Assembly (NCBI GenBank): GCA_035546295.1 | Contig: DATKBT010000125.1 | Span: 248,001-312,000 of the forward strand | Reading direction: 5' to 3' | DNA: 64,000 bases | Origin: DATKBT01 sp035546295 | GTDB lineage: Bacteria; Acidobacteriota; Thermoanaerobaculia; Multivoradales; Multivoraceae | Part shown: positions 15,147-24,264 of the stretch, in pieces | Layout of the letters: the number at the start of each line of letters is the position of its first letter | Position numbering within the stretch: the first letter of the stretch is position 1 | Position numbers and translations under genes: made by a program | The notes under the pieces: model-generated | Told to the model about the DNA's origin: nothing | The model's input: the letters and a program-made list of their open reading frames with translations, nothing else | Database searches by the model: none

Positions 15147-17944
15147 GCCGATCCGACCGTCCCCCGGGGCTCGTGCTGCGCCTCCTCAGGGTCGTGCTCG
15201 GCGCGCATCCGAAGCGTCATCGGAGACGGTACGGGAGCGAGATCGAGGCCGACTTCCTGCTGCTGATCTCGCGGCGCCGGAGCGAGCGGGGGCGGGCGAG
15301 CGCCGTCCGGCTGGCGCTCTCGATCTTGGTCGACATCGCTGCCAGCGGACTGGCGCTTCGCCGTCGGGGCGCCGAGGCCGAGCGCGAGCGGGCTGGAGCG
15401 CACGCGACCGGAAGGAGGTCCGAGATGAGCACCCGAACCGCTGCCCTCCACTCGCTCGCCGCCGATCTGCGCGACGCCCTCCGTTCGGTGCGACGTGCGC
15501 CCGGCGTCAGCGCCGCGGCGATCCTGATCCTGGCGCTCGGCATCGGCGCCAACGCTGCAGTCTGGACCGCGCTGCGCGCGACCCTGCTGGCCGAGATCGA
15601 GGCACCCGAGGCGGAGCGTCTCGTGGTGCCGAGGCTGACGATGAGCGAGGGTGCCGCGGCGACGCCCGAGTTGTTCCCGTGGAGCTATCCCAAGTACATG
15701 GTGCTGCGCGAGCACCGCGACCGGCCGGTCGATCCGGTCGCTGCGTACGCGAGCCGCGCGGTGACCGTCAGCGGTGGCGGCGAGGCGATGCGCTCGGAGC
15801 TGCAGGTGGCCGATCCCGCGCTCTTCGAGCTGCTCGGCGTCCGCCCTGTGCTGGGTGCGCTCTACACGCCCCGATCGGTGGCGTCCGACGCCCTGGTGGC
15901 CGTGCTCTCCCACTCGCTGTGGTCGTCGCGTTATGGAGCGGATCAGGGCGTGATCGGCCGTCCGATCGTGGTCAACGGAGTGCCTCTGACGATCGTCGGC
16001 GTCCTCCCCCAGGGCTTCCAGGGCCTGGGCGGAGAGAGGGGTGCCTGGGTGCCGTTCGAGGCGACCCCCTCGCTGTTCAATCCGCGCCAGCTCGAGTGGC
16101 CGCACGCCCACTGGTTCGACGTCCTGGGCCGGCTCCGCGAGGGGGTGACGCTGGAGGAGGCGCGCGAGCAGATGGCGGCCATCGGCCGCGCGATCGATGA
16201 GGCCCATCCCGACGAAGGCTCCTCCGCGATCATGGGAGCCGACCTGTTCCCGCTGAGCGAGGTTCGCCGCAACCGTGACGCCGAGGCGGCGATCCTCCTG
16301 CTCGCGGCGGCGGCCGGCGCAGTCCTGCTCATCGCGTGCGGCAATCTGGCGACGCTGTTCCTCAGCCGGGGGGCCGAGCGCTCGCGCGACGCCTCGATCC
16401 GGCAGGCGCTGGGCGCCGGGCGCTGGCGAATCGTGCGTGCAGCCCTGGTCGAGTCCTGGCTGCTGTCGGTGCTGGGAGCCCTCGCCGGCCTCTTCGTTGC
16501 CGCCGTCGGCGTCCGGGCGCTCGCCCGCGTCTGGCCGGAGCGCTTCGTGATGGGCGACGCCCGCGTCCGATACGCCGACCTCGAGCCGCTCTCGCTCGAC
16601 GCTTCGACGCTGGTCGTCTCCCTGCTGCTCGCGACGGGCGCGAGCGTGCTGTTCGGCACGCTCCCGGCGCTCCGCGTCGCGCGGGGCGCGCGTTCGGCGG
16701 CGCTGCGGGAGGGGGCGGTCGCGGACCAGCCGTGGGGCCTGGCGGGTCGCATCGGCCTGCGGGGAGCGCTGGTCGTCGTCCAGGTGGCCCTCACCCTGGT
16801 GCTGGTGGCCTCGACCGGGCTGCTGGTCCAGAGCCTCCTGCGCCTCTCCGACGTGACGACCGGAGTCGACGCGCCGGAGCAGGTGCTGAGCGCGCGCTAC
16901 GAGATCCCGCGCTCTTCGTCGGCCGCCGGCGACCCGGCGGGCTTTCACCGGCGCTTCGTGGAACGACTCTCTGCCGTCCCGGGCGTGTCGTCGGCGTCGG
17001 TAGGGAGCTCCAGCCCGTTCTCGGGGCACGACTGGATCACGGGCGTGCGCCGGATCGACGGGCGGCCGGAGTACCAGGACACCGAGCGACCGGCGGTCGG
17101 AGTGGCCTCGGTGGGGGACCGCTTTTTCGAGACGCTGGGGATTTTACGCCTCGCCGGCCGCACCTTCGACTCGCGCGACCGGTCCGACTCGAGCCCGGTC
17201 GTGGTGCTCAGCCGGAGCGCTGCTCGGGAGGTCTTCGGCGACGAGGCGCCGCTGGGGCGGAGCCTGGCGCTGGGCATCGGCCTCACGCCGTCGGGGTCGG
17301 AGACCATGGCCGAGGTGATCGGCGTCGTCGAGGACGTGCTCTACGAGCGGCCGGAGCGCGGGATCCTGCCCGACGTCTACGTGTCGCAGCGACAAGAGCC
17401 GCTGCGTTACGCGGTCGCACTCGCGCGCGCGGCTCTCGATCCCCTCGATCTCGTCGCCCCGATGCGTTCGGCACTGGCCGAGCTCGATCCCGAGGTGCCG
17501 CTCTTCGGAGCGGCGGCCCTGGACGACCTGCGCGCCACCGGGATGGGGGAGACGCGGGTGCTGGGCAGCCTGCTGGCGGTCTTCGCCGCGGTCGCGCTCA
17601 CGCTGGCTGCGGTCGGCACCTACGGCACGATGAGCTGCTGGGTCGACGGCCGGGGGCGCGAGCTCGGGCTCAGGCTGGCGCTCGGCGCCCGCTCCGGACA
17701 GGTGCTCTCTCTGGTCCTCGGCCGGGCGCTGGCGATCCTGGGGGTGGGGGTGATCCTCGGTGGTCTGGTCGCGCTCGCCTCCGGCCGGCTGCTCGAGGGC
17801 GTCCTGTTCGAGGTGCGTCCGAGCGAGCCGTTCGCCCTGATCGCGGCGAGCGTGCTGCTGGTCGCGGTCGGCCTCGTCGCCTGCTGGCTGCCGGCGCGGC
17901 GGGCGGGGCGCACAGACCCCTGCAGCGTGCTGCGCGGCGACTGA
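15143..17944 (+). CDS. ADOP-family duplicated ABC permease (MacB/FtsX-like)
   Basis: The 933-residue protein belongs to the acidobacterial duplicated orphan permeases: two MacB-periplasmic-core plus FtsX units in one chain. Residues 1-95 form a basic N-terminal segment. A first membrane helix lies at about 115-140 (A-A-I-L-I-L-A-L-G-I-G-A-N), the first FtsX block at about 375-505, a central helix near 540, a second periplasmic domain at about 560-800 and a second FtsX block at about 810-925. No ATPase gene is adjacent, as is typical for the family. The ATG at 15143 overlaps the PadR stop. A second in-frame ATG at 15425 has a perfect AAGGAGGT five bases upstream, so a shorter form starting at residue 95 is likely too. 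Confidence 0.9.
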   Translation: MSRSDRPPGLVLRLLRVVLGAHPKRHRRRYGSEIEADFLLLISRRRSERGRASAVRLALSILVDIAASGLALRRRGAEAERERAGAHATGRRSEMSTRTAALHSLAADLRDALRSVRRAPGVSAAAILILALGIGANAAVWTALRATLLAEIEAPEAERLVVPRLTMSEGAAATPELFPWSYPKYMVLREHRDRPVDPVAAYASRAVTVSGGGEAMRSELQVADPALFELLGVRPVLGALYTPRSVASDALVAVLSHSLWSSRYGADQGVIGRPIVVNGVPLTIVGVLPQGFQGLGGERGAWVPFEATPSLFNPRQLEWPHAHWFDVLGRLREGVTLEEAREQMAAIGRAIDEAHPDEGSSAIMGADLFPLSEVRRNRDAEAAILLLAAAAGAVLLIACGNLATLFLSRGAERSRDASIRQALGAGRWRIVRAALVESWLLSVLGALAGLFVAAVGVRALARVWPERFVMGDARVRYADLEPLSLDASTLVVSLLLATGASVLFGTLPALRVARGARSAALREGAVADQPWGLAGRIGLRGALVVVQVALTLVLVASTGLLVQSLLRLSDVTTGVDAPEQVLSARYEIPRSSSAAGDPAGFHRRFVERLSAVPGVSSASVGSSSPFSGHDWITGVRRIDGRPEYQDTERPAVGVASVGDRFFETLGILRLAGRTFDSRDRSDSSPVVVLSRSAAREVFGDEAPLGRSLALGIGLTPSGSETMAEVIGVVEDVLYERPERGILPDVYVSQRQEPLRYAVALARAALDPLDLVAPMRSALAELDPEVPLFGAAALDDLRATGMGETRVLGSLLAVFAAVALTLAAVGTYGTMSCWVDGRGRELGLRLALGARSGQVLSLVLGRALAILGVGVILGGLVALASGRLLEGVLFEVRPSEPFALIAASVLLVAVGLVACWLPARRAGRTDPCSVLRGD
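15412..15419 (+). promoter_or_regulatory. Perfect Shine-Dalgarno inside the ADOP gene
   Basis: AAGGAGGT lies 5 nt before the in-frame ATG at 15425 (Met95 of the long product). It is one of the best ribosome binding sites visible in the window, so internal initiation just before the first membrane helix is plausible. Confidence 0.6.
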
Positions 17945-17950
17945 GCGAGC

Positions 17951-18376
17951 TCACAGGGGCCAGTCGCGCAAGATGCGCTCGGTCTCCTCCGAGTGGCCGC
18001 TCTCGTCGCGCACCATGTCCTCGAGCTGGACCACCAGGCCTTTGTCGCCGAAGGCCTCGGCGTCCTGCGCGCGCTGGGTGTAGTCAGTGATCGCCCGGCG
18101 CTCGGCCTCGAGCACCGCCTCGAGCATCTCGCGGTTCGAGGAGGCGGGCGGGATCGGTCTCGGCTCGGTGGCTGGCTCGCCCGCCAGAGCGACGATCTTG
18201 TTCGCCAGGAACTGCGCGTGCGCCTGCTCGTCGGCGACCTCGGCGAGGAAGAACTGGGCGAGCTGCGGGCGGTAGGGGCCGGTGGCCTTGGCCGCGTAGA
18301 CGATGTACTGGATGATCGCCCCGAGCTCGCCCGCGAGGTCCTGGTTGAGTCGGTCGATCAGCTCTTGTTTGGTCAA
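17951..18376 (-). CDS. Ferritin-like diiron protein (bacterioferritin/Dps-like)
   Basis: The roughly 141-residue, four-helix protein carries a ferritin-type diiron pattern: E17, E50-x2-H53, E92 and E125-x2-H128, in the order expected for two E-x2-H pairs plus bridging glutamates. The family oxidises and stores iron or protects against peroxide. No haem-ligand Met can be assigned with confidence. An earlier TTG exists at 18382, but GGGAGG sits 6 nt before the TTG at 18376, so the latter is the likely start. It is the last gene after sucA-sucB-lpd, only 12 bp from the lpd stop, and its end lies 6 bp from the end of the convergent ADOP gene. Confidence 0.8.
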   Translation of the reverse strand: MTKQELIDRLNQDLAGELGAIIQYIVYAAKATGPYRPQLAQFFLAEVADEQAHAQFLANKIVALAGEPATEPRPIPPASSNREMLEAVLEAERRAITDYTQRAQDAEAFGDKGLVVQLEDMVRDESGHSEETERILRDWPL

Positions 18377-18388
18377 TGCCAACCTCCC

Positions 18389-19768
18389 TCAGATGTTGAG
18401 AGCCCGCCCCGCGCTCGCCAGCGCCGCTTCCTTGATCGTCTCGGCGAGGGTCGGATGGGCGTGCGACGTCATCGCCAGGTCCTCGGCGCTGGCGCCGAAG
18501 GCGATCGCGACGACGGTCTCGGCGATCAGGTCGCCGGCGCGGGCGCCGAGGATGTGGGCGCCGAGGAGTCGATCGGTCTCCTCGTGGACGAGCAGCTTGG
18601 TGAAGCCGGTGGTGTCGCCCAGGGCGCGTGCGCGACCGTTGGCCGACCACGGGAAGGTGCCCTTTCGAAACGGGATCCCCTCGGCCTCGAGCTCCTCCTC
18701 GGTCCAACCGACCGCAGCGACCTCGGGTTCGGTGTAGACGACGTTGGGGATCGCCCGGTAGTTCACGTGGACCGGCTGGCCGGCGATGCCCTCGACGCAG
18801 GCGACCCCCTCCTCCTCGGCCTTGTGGGCGAGCAGGGCGCCGCCGATCGCATCGCCGATCGCGTAGATTCCGGACGCGCCGGTGCGGAACCTGTCATCGA
18901 CCACGATGAAGCCGCGGTCGTCGAGCTCGACGCCGGCTTCGGCGAGACCGAGGTCGTCGGTCGCCGGCCGACGCCCGACCGCGACCAACACGCGGTCGCA
19001 GCTCAGCGGGTCGGCTCCGTCGACCTCGACCGTGCAGCGATCGCCTTCGACGCGAGCGCCCGTGACCCGCTGGCCCAAGCGCAGCTCGAGACCCTGCTTC
19101 TCGAAGACCCTGGCGGCGCGCGCCGCGATCTCACCGTCGATCCCGGGAAGGATCCGGTCGAGGTACTCGAGCACGACCACCCGCGAGCCCAGCCGGCTCC
19201 ACACCGAACCGAGCTCGAGGCCGATCGCCCCGGCGCCGATCACCACCAGGTCGCCGGGGACCTCGGGGTAGGCGAGCGCGGCGGTCGAGGATCCGATCCG
19301 GTCCTCGTCGAGCTCGGCGCCGGGGAGCGTCGCTGCCCGCGAGCCCGGCGCCAGGACGATGTGCTCGGCCTCGAGCGTTCCCCCGTCCTCGCCCTCCACC
19401 TCGACTCGTCGCTCGCCGGCGAGGCGGCCGCGCCCCTTAACGGCCTCGATCCCGTGCTTCTTGAACAGCGACCGCACGCCCCCGGTGAGCGCCTTCACGA
19501 CACGATCCTTGCGCTTCATCATGACCCCGAGATCCAGCGTCGGCTCGACCATCACGCCGTGATCGGCGAGGGCGTGACCGGCCGACGCGAAGCGCTCGCT
19601 GGACTCGAGCAGCGCCTTGCTCGGGATGCACCCGATGCGAAGACAGGTGCCCCCCAGCGCCGCGTTGTCGTCGACGCACGCGACCGAGAAGCCGAGCTGG
19701 GCGGCGCGGATGGCGGCGATGTAGCCGCCGGGGCCTGCGCCCACGACGATGAGATCGAGTGTCTTCAC
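18389..19768 (-). CDS. lpdA: Dihydrolipoyl dehydrogenase (E3)
   Basis: E3 re-oxidises dihydrolipoamide on the E2 subunit of 2-oxo acid dehydrogenases and passes electrons through FAD to NAD+. The 459-residue product has the FAD fold at the N terminus (GAGPGGYIAA), the redox disulfide C42-x4-C47 in GGTCLRIGCIP, an NAD-binding fold around residues 175-210 (GAGAIGLELG), and the C-terminal dimer-interface catalytic pair H438/E443 in H-A-H-P-T-L-A-E. A TTG at 19771 would add one residue, but the GTG at 19768 sits at a better distance from GGAGGA. It follows sucB by 22 bp and so serves the 2-oxoglutarate dehydrogenase complex encoded beside it. Confidence 0.95.
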   Translation of the reverse strand: MKTLDLIVVGAGPGGYIAAIRAAQLGFSVACVDDNAALGGTCLRIGCIPSKALLESSERFASAGHALADHGVMVEPTLDLGVMMKRKDRVVKALTGGVRSLFKKHGIEAVKGRGRLAGERRVEVEGEDGGTLEAEHIVLAPGSRAATLPGAELDEDRIGSSTAALAYPEVPGDLVVIGAGAIGLELGSVWSRLGSRVVVLEYLDRILPGIDGEIAARAARVFEKQGLELRLGQRVTGARVEGDRCTVEVDGADPLSCDRVLVAVGRRPATDDLGLAEAGVELDDRGFIVVDDRFRTGASGIYAIGDAIGGALLAHKAEEEGVACVEGIAGQPVHVNYRAIPNVVYTEPEVAAVGWTEEELEAEGIPFRKGTFPWSANGRARALGDTTGFTKLLVHEETDRLLGAHILGARAGDLIAETVVAIAFGASAEDLAMTSHAHPTLAETIKEAALASAGRALNI

Positions 19769-19790
19769 CAAGCTCCTCCAGCCGTTGCCT

Positions 19791-21176
19791 TCAGACCTCG
19801 AGGAGCAGCCGACTCGGGTCCTCGACCGTCTGCTTGATCCGGCGCAGGAAGGTCACCGCCTCGCGACCGTCGATGATCCGATGGTCATAGCTGAGCGCCA
19901 CGTACATCATCGGCCGGATGACGACCTCGCCGTCGCGCGCGATCGGCCGGTCCTCGATGGCGTGCAGGCCGAGCACGCCGCTCTGCGGGGGGTTGACGAT
20001 CGGCGTCGACAGCAGCGAGCCGAAGACCCCGCCGTTGCTGATCGTGAAGGTGCCTCCCTCGAGCTCCTCGAGCTTGATCTTGCCGTCGCGCGCGCGCTCG
20101 CCGAAGTCGCCGATCGCGCGCTCGACGTCGGCGAAGCCGAGGCGCTCGGCGTTGCGCAGGATGGGCACCAACAGCCCGCGGTCGGTGCTCACCGCGATGC
20201 CGATGTCGCTGTAGTTGCGATAGACGATGTCGGTGCCGCGGATCTCGGCGTTGACCTGCGGGAACTGGCGCAGCGCGTCGACCGCGGCGCGCACGAAGAA
20301 GGACATGAACCCGAGCTTGACCTCCCAGCGCTTCTGGAACTCCTCCCTGTAACGCTGGCGCAGCTCGACCACCGCCGACATGTCGACCTCGTTGAAGGTG
20401 GTGAGCAGCGCGGCGTTCTGCTGGGCGGAGACCAGGCGCTCGGCGATCCGGCGGCGGATCGGGCTCATCGGCACGGTCTCCTCGCGCCGTCCCGGCGAGG
20501 GCTCTTCGCTCTCGGGGCGCCCGCGAACGGGCTCGGCCGGCGCCTCCTCCGCCTGCTTCGCCTCGGGGCGCTCGGCGATCTCGCTCAGGTGCCGCTCGAC
20601 GTCCTCCTTGAGCAGGCGGCCGCCCGGACCCGACGCCTCGACCTCGTCGGCGTCGAGACCGTGCTTCTCGAGCAGGCGCTGGGCGGCCGGCATCACGACC
20701 GGAGGGCGGGCGGCAGCGGGCGTCTCCTTCGCCTTGTCCTTCGCCTTGTCCTTCTCCTTGTCCTTCGCCTTGTCCTTCGCCCTGTCCTTCGCCTTCTCCT
20801 TCTCGGCTGTCGGCTCTGCGGTCTCCTCGTCAGACTCCTCGTCAGGCTCCTCGTCAGGCTCCTCTTTGGCCGCCTCCTCTTCGGGCTCTTCTTCGGAAGC
20901 TTCCGACTCGGGCTCTTCCTTCGGCGCTTCCCGGGCCTCCCCCGGCTCGAGCCTGGCGATCACCTCGCCGACGGCGGCGGTGTCGCCGTCCTTGGCCAGG
21001 ATCTCGATCAGGACGCCGCTCTCGGGGGCTGGCAGCTCGACCGCGACCTTGTCGGTCTCGAGCTCGACGATCGGCTCGTCCTTTTCGACGTGATCGCCTT
21101 CGGACTTGAGCCAGCGGCTGATCAGCGCTTCGGTGATCGACTCGCCGACCTCTGGGATCTTGACGTCGAGGGCCAT
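19791..21176 (-). CDS. sucB: 2-oxoglutarate dehydrogenase E2 (dihydrolipoyl succinyltransferase)
   Basis: E2 transfers the succinyl group from E1 to CoA and forms the core of the complex. The 461-residue product has one lipoyl domain (lysine K43 in ETDKVAVE), a long linker, a peripheral-subunit-binding domain at about residues 160-197 and the catalytic domain from about 230, with the active-site H432 and D436 in SYDHRIIDG. The linker is unusual: residues 86-122 are strongly acidic, and residues 124-151 are a nearly perfect Lys-Asp-Lys-Ala array, in place of the usual Ala/Pro linker. It lies between sucA (38 bp upstream) and lpdA. Confidence 0.95.
   Translation of the reverse strand: MALDVKIPEVGESITEALISRWLKSEGDHVEKDEPIVELETDKVAVELPAPESGVLIEILAKDGDTAAVGEVIARLEPGEAREAPKEEPESEASEEEPEEEAAKEEPDEEPDEESDEETAEPTAEKEKAKDRAKDKAKDKEKDKAKDKAKETPAAARPPVVMPAAQRLLEKHGLDADEVEASGPGGRLLKEDVERHLSEIAERPEAKQAEEAPAEPVRGRPESEEPSPGRREETVPMSPIRRRIAERLVSAQQNAALLTTFNEVDMSAVVELRQRYREEFQKRWEVKLGFMSFFVRAAVDALRQFPQVNAEIRGTDIVYRNYSDIGIAVSTDRGLLVPILRNAERLGFADVERAIGDFGERARDGKIKLEELEGGTFTISNGGVFGSLLSTPIVNPPQSGVLGLHAIEDRPIARDGEVVIRPMMYVALSYDHRIIDGREAVTFLRRIKQTVEDPSRLLLEV
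20724..20804 (-). repeat. Degenerate short repeats coding the Lys/Asp/Ala linker of SucB
   Basis: Short units related to GTCCTTCGCCTT (plus strand) recur through this stretch and encode K-D-K-A-K-D-K type residues 125-151 of SucB. A second set of 12-bp-scale units (TCCTCGTCAGGC and relatives) lies at about 20823-20875 and encodes part of the acidic block. Both look like slippage-prone arrays kept in frame. Confidence 0.7.
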
Positions 21177-21214
21177 GGCGTTCCTTCCGGTGGCTGGTGG
21201 GGCTCGGCGGCCGG

Positions 21215-24013
21215 TCAGAGGTCGGCGAACGCTCGCGTGAGCAACTCGTCCTGCTCGATCTTATGGCTCTGGGCGGAGCCGGTCGCCGGGCTCGCGGATT
21301 CGTGGCGATAGATCCCCGAGAACTCCCAACGATCGAGCAGCCGGTGCCCGAACTGGAGTCGCAGGAACGGCCAGGCGCCCATGTTGCGCGGCTCCTCCTG
21401 CACCCACACGACCGGCGTCTCGGGCGCGAACGGCGTCAAAGCCCTCTCCAGCTCGGAAGCGCGCAGGGGGAAGAGCTGCTCGAGACGGACGATCGCGACC
21501 GGCACGTCGTCGAGCTCGCGGCGCCGTTCGAGCAGGTCGTAGTAGACCTTGCCGCTGCACATCAGGATCCGCTGGACCCGATCGGCGCGCTCGCACGCCC
21601 AGGTGTCGGCGATCACGCGCTGGAAGCCGCTCGCGGCGAGGTCTTCGAGGCTCGACACGGCCTGCGGGTTGCGCAGCAGGCTCTTCGGCGTCATCACGAT
21701 CAGGGGCTTGCGGAGCGGGCGCAGGACCTGGCGGCGCAGCAGGTGGAAGTGCTGCGCCGGGGTCGTCGGATTGGCGACCTGGATGTTGTCCTCGGCGGCG
21801 AGGGTGAGCCAGCGCTCGAGCCGGGCGCTCGAATGCTCGGGACCCTGACCCTCGAAGCCGTGAGGCAGCAGCAGCACGATGCCAGACAGGCGCTTCCACT
21901 TGTCCTCGGCGCTCACCAGGAACTGGTCGATCACCACCTGCGCGGCGTTGCAGAAGTCGCCGAACTGGGCCTCCCAGACCACGAGTCCGTCCGGGCAGTC
22001 GAGGCTGTAGCCGTACTCGAAGCCCAGGACGCCGGCCTCCGACAGTGGGCTGTTGAAGATCTCGACCGGCGCCTGGTCCGACTGGAGCGAGGCGAGGGTG
22101 TGGAGCAGAGCGCCGTTCTCGACATCGTGGAGGACCGCGTGCCGCTGCGAGAAGGTGCCGCGGGCGCTGTCCTGCCCCGACATGCGCACCCGGGCGCCAG
22201 CGGTGGCGAGGCTGGCGAAGGCGAGCAGCTCGGCGGTGGCCCAGTCCAGATCGCGCTCGCCGCTCGCCATCTGCCGACGCGCCTCGAGCAGGCGCTCGAT
22301 CCGGGGGTGGACGGCGAAGCCCTCGGGAATCGAGCACAGGCGCTCGAGCAGCCACTGCGAGCGGTGCGGCTCGACACCGGTGTCGACATCCGGCTGGTTC
22401 TCGTCGGGGCCACCCGAGTACGGTCTCCAGAGGCCGCCGTAGGCCTGGTCCAGCCCCGGCCGATCGGACTCGCGCGCCGAGGCGAGCGCGACCTCGAGCG
22501 CCTTCTCCTCCTGCTCGATCAGCTCTTCGGCCTCGTCGCGGGTGACCTTGCCGAGGTCGAGCAGGTGCTCGAGGTAGTGGACGCGGACCGGTTGGCGCTC
22601 GCGGATCTCGCGATAGAGCAGCGGCTGGGTGAACGCCGGCTCGTCCCCCTCGTTGTGACCGCGGCGCCGGTAGCAGTACATGTCGATCACCACGTCGCGC
22701 TGGAACTCCTGCCGGAAGTCCAACGCCACCTCGACGACCTGCGCGACCGCCTCCGGATCCTCGCCGTTGACGTGGAGGATCGGCACCTGGAGCATCTTGG
22801 CGACGTCGGTGGCGTAGGTGTTCGAGCGCGCTTCCTCGGGTCCGGTGGTGAAACCGACCTGGTTGTTGACGACCACGTGGAAGGTCCCGCCGACGTGGTA
22901 GCCGGGGAGCTGGCTCAGGTTGAGCGTCTCCTGGACGATCCCCTCGCCGGCGAAGGCGGCGTCGCCGTGGATCAGGATCACCATCCCCGACCGGCGCTCG
23001 ACGTCTCCGAGACGGTCCTGCTTGGCGCGGATGCGGCCCAGCGCCACCGGGCCGATGTACTCGAGGTGGCTGGGGTTGAACGACAACGAAAGGTGGATGG
23101 GCTTGCCCTTGGCGGTGGTCCAGTCGCTCGAGTGTCCGAGGTGGTACTTGACGTCGCCACTGCCGTAGTAGCGCTCCGGATCGGCGTCCTCGAACTCGCG
23201 AAAGATCCAACGCGGCTCCTTGCCCAGGATGTTGGCGAGCACGTTGAGGTGGCCGCGGTGGGCCATGCCGAAGACGATCTCCTTGATGTCCTGGGCGCCG
23301 GCCTTCTCGATCGCCAGGTCGAGGAGCGGGATCAGCGACTCGGCGCCCTCGAGCGAGAAGCTCTTGGCCCCCAGGTACTTCCTCTGGATGAACTGCTCGA
23401 ACACCGCGGCGGCGCTGAGGCGGCGCAGAATCCGGAACTGCGTGTCGCGCGGAACGTCGAGGCGGTTCTCGGTCACCTCCATGCGCTGCTGCAGCCAGAA
23501 GCGCGACTCGAGGTCGTCGATGTGCATGAACTCGACGCCGATCGAGCGGCAATAGGTGTTGCGCATCCGGCGGTACAGCTCGGACACGGTCTGCTCGTCG
23601 GGGCCCGGCAGGTTCTCGGTGGAGACCACCGAGTCGAAGTCGGAATCGGTGAGCCCGAACGCCTCGGGCTCGAGCTCCTCGGGGAACTCGCGCTCGTGCA
23701 GCGGGTTGATCTGGGCGGTGAGGTGGCCGCGCACGCGGAAGGTGCGGACCATCTCGTCGACCTTGTGCTGGAGGAGCCGGGCCTGCTCGCTGAGCCGGGC
23801 CGCGCGCCCGCGGTCGCCGTCGGCCGAGAACAGGCGTCCGGGCAGGAACCGTGGGCGCGTGCGGAACTCGCGCGGCAAGCCGCCGTTGGTGTCGATGCCG
23901 CGGAAGTACTCGCGCCACTCCTCGGGGACCGAGCCTGGGTCCTCGAGATAGGACTCGAGGAGCGCCTCCACGTAGGAGAGGCTTCCGGTGTGAGGGAGCT
24001 TTTCGAGAGTCAC
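21215..24013 (-). CDS. sucA: 2-oxoglutarate dehydrogenase E1
   Basis: E1 is the thiamine-diphosphate enzyme that decarboxylates 2-oxoglutarate in the TCA cycle. At 932 residues it has the normal length. Visible family features are the N-terminal SYVEALLESYLEDPGSVP segment that contacts the core, GMAHRGHLNVLANILGK, the cofactor-binding GDAAFAGEGIVQE motif, and FHVVVNNQVGFTT. The C-terminal half holds the pyrimidine-binding domain (W-E-A-Q-F-G-D-F, S-S-A-R-L-E-R). A GTG codon is the start. It is the first gene of a minus-strand operon with sucB, lpdA and a ferritin-like gene. A -35/-10 pair lies about 155 bp upstream, leaving a long leader. Confidence 0.96.
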   Translation of the reverse strand: MTLEKLPHTGSLSYVEALLESYLEDPGSVPEEWREYFRGIDTNGGLPREFRTRPRFLPGRLFSADGDRGRAARLSEQARLLQHKVDEMVRTFRVRGHLTAQINPLHEREFPEELEPEAFGLTDSDFDSVVSTENLPGPDEQTVSELYRRMRNTYCRSIGVEFMHIDDLESRFWLQQRMEVTENRLDVPRDTQFRILRRLSAAAVFEQFIQRKYLGAKSFSLEGAESLIPLLDLAIEKAGAQDIKEIVFGMAHRGHLNVLANILGKEPRWIFREFEDADPERYYGSGDVKYHLGHSSDWTTAKGKPIHLSLSFNPSHLEYIGPVALGRIRAKQDRLGDVERRSGMVILIHGDAAFAGEGIVQETLNLSQLPGYHVGGTFHVVVNNQVGFTTGPEEARSNTYATDVAKMLQVPILHVNGEDPEAVAQVVEVALDFRQEFQRDVVIDMYCYRRRGHNEGDEPAFTQPLLYREIRERQPVRVHYLEHLLDLGKVTRDEAEELIEQEEKALEVALASARESDRPGLDQAYGGLWRPYSGGPDENQPDVDTGVEPHRSQWLLERLCSIPEGFAVHPRIERLLEARRQMASGERDLDWATAELLAFASLATAGARVRMSGQDSARGTFSQRHAVLHDVENGALLHTLASLQSDQAPVEIFNSPLSEAGVLGFEYGYSLDCPDGLVVWEAQFGDFCNAAQVVIDQFLVSAEDKWKRLSGIVLLLPHGFEGQGPEHSSARLERWLTLAAEDNIQVANPTTPAQHFHLLRRQVLRPLRKPLIVMTPKSLLRNPQAVSSLEDLAASGFQRVIADTWACERADRVQRILMCSGKVYYDLLERRRELDDVPVAIVRLEQLFPLRASELERALTPFAPETPVVWVQEEPRNMGAWPFLRLQFGHRLLDRWEFSGIYRHESASPATGSAQSHKIEQDELLTRAFADL

Positions 24014-24168
24014 GTCGGCTTCCGTTCGGGCGTCGGTGGTCGCGCGCGCGCGCCGGATCGGCCCAAGGGAATGAAGCAGAGGCGGTGAGGAGGAGACGGC
24101 GCCGGAGCGGGCGGGGAGGATGCGGGTGGGACGCCGGTGCGCGGAACGCTTCGCCGACGGTCTTTCAC

Positions 24169-24197
24169 ACAGTAGCGCGAGGGTCGCGAGGACGCAA
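24169..24197 (-). promoter_or_regulatory. Candidate promoter for sucA-sucB-lpdA
   Basis: On the minus strand TTGCGT (24197-24192) and TACTGT (24174-24169) are separated by exactly 17 bp. The predicted transcript would have a leader of about 150 nt before the GTG start of sucA. The rest of the 251-bp region between sucA and the MATE gene shows only a short alternating CG run near 24040 and nothing else recognisable. Confidence 0.5.
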
Positions 24198-24264
24198 CCG
24201 AACGAGCGCTTCCGGTTTTGTTTCCGCTACGCTGCCGCGGCCTCCGAGGAGCCGACGCGAACCC

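Noticed and set aside
24039..24054. Alternating CG run, possible Z-DNA
   Set aside because: Short and within a GC-rich region where such runs arise by chance; no associated element.
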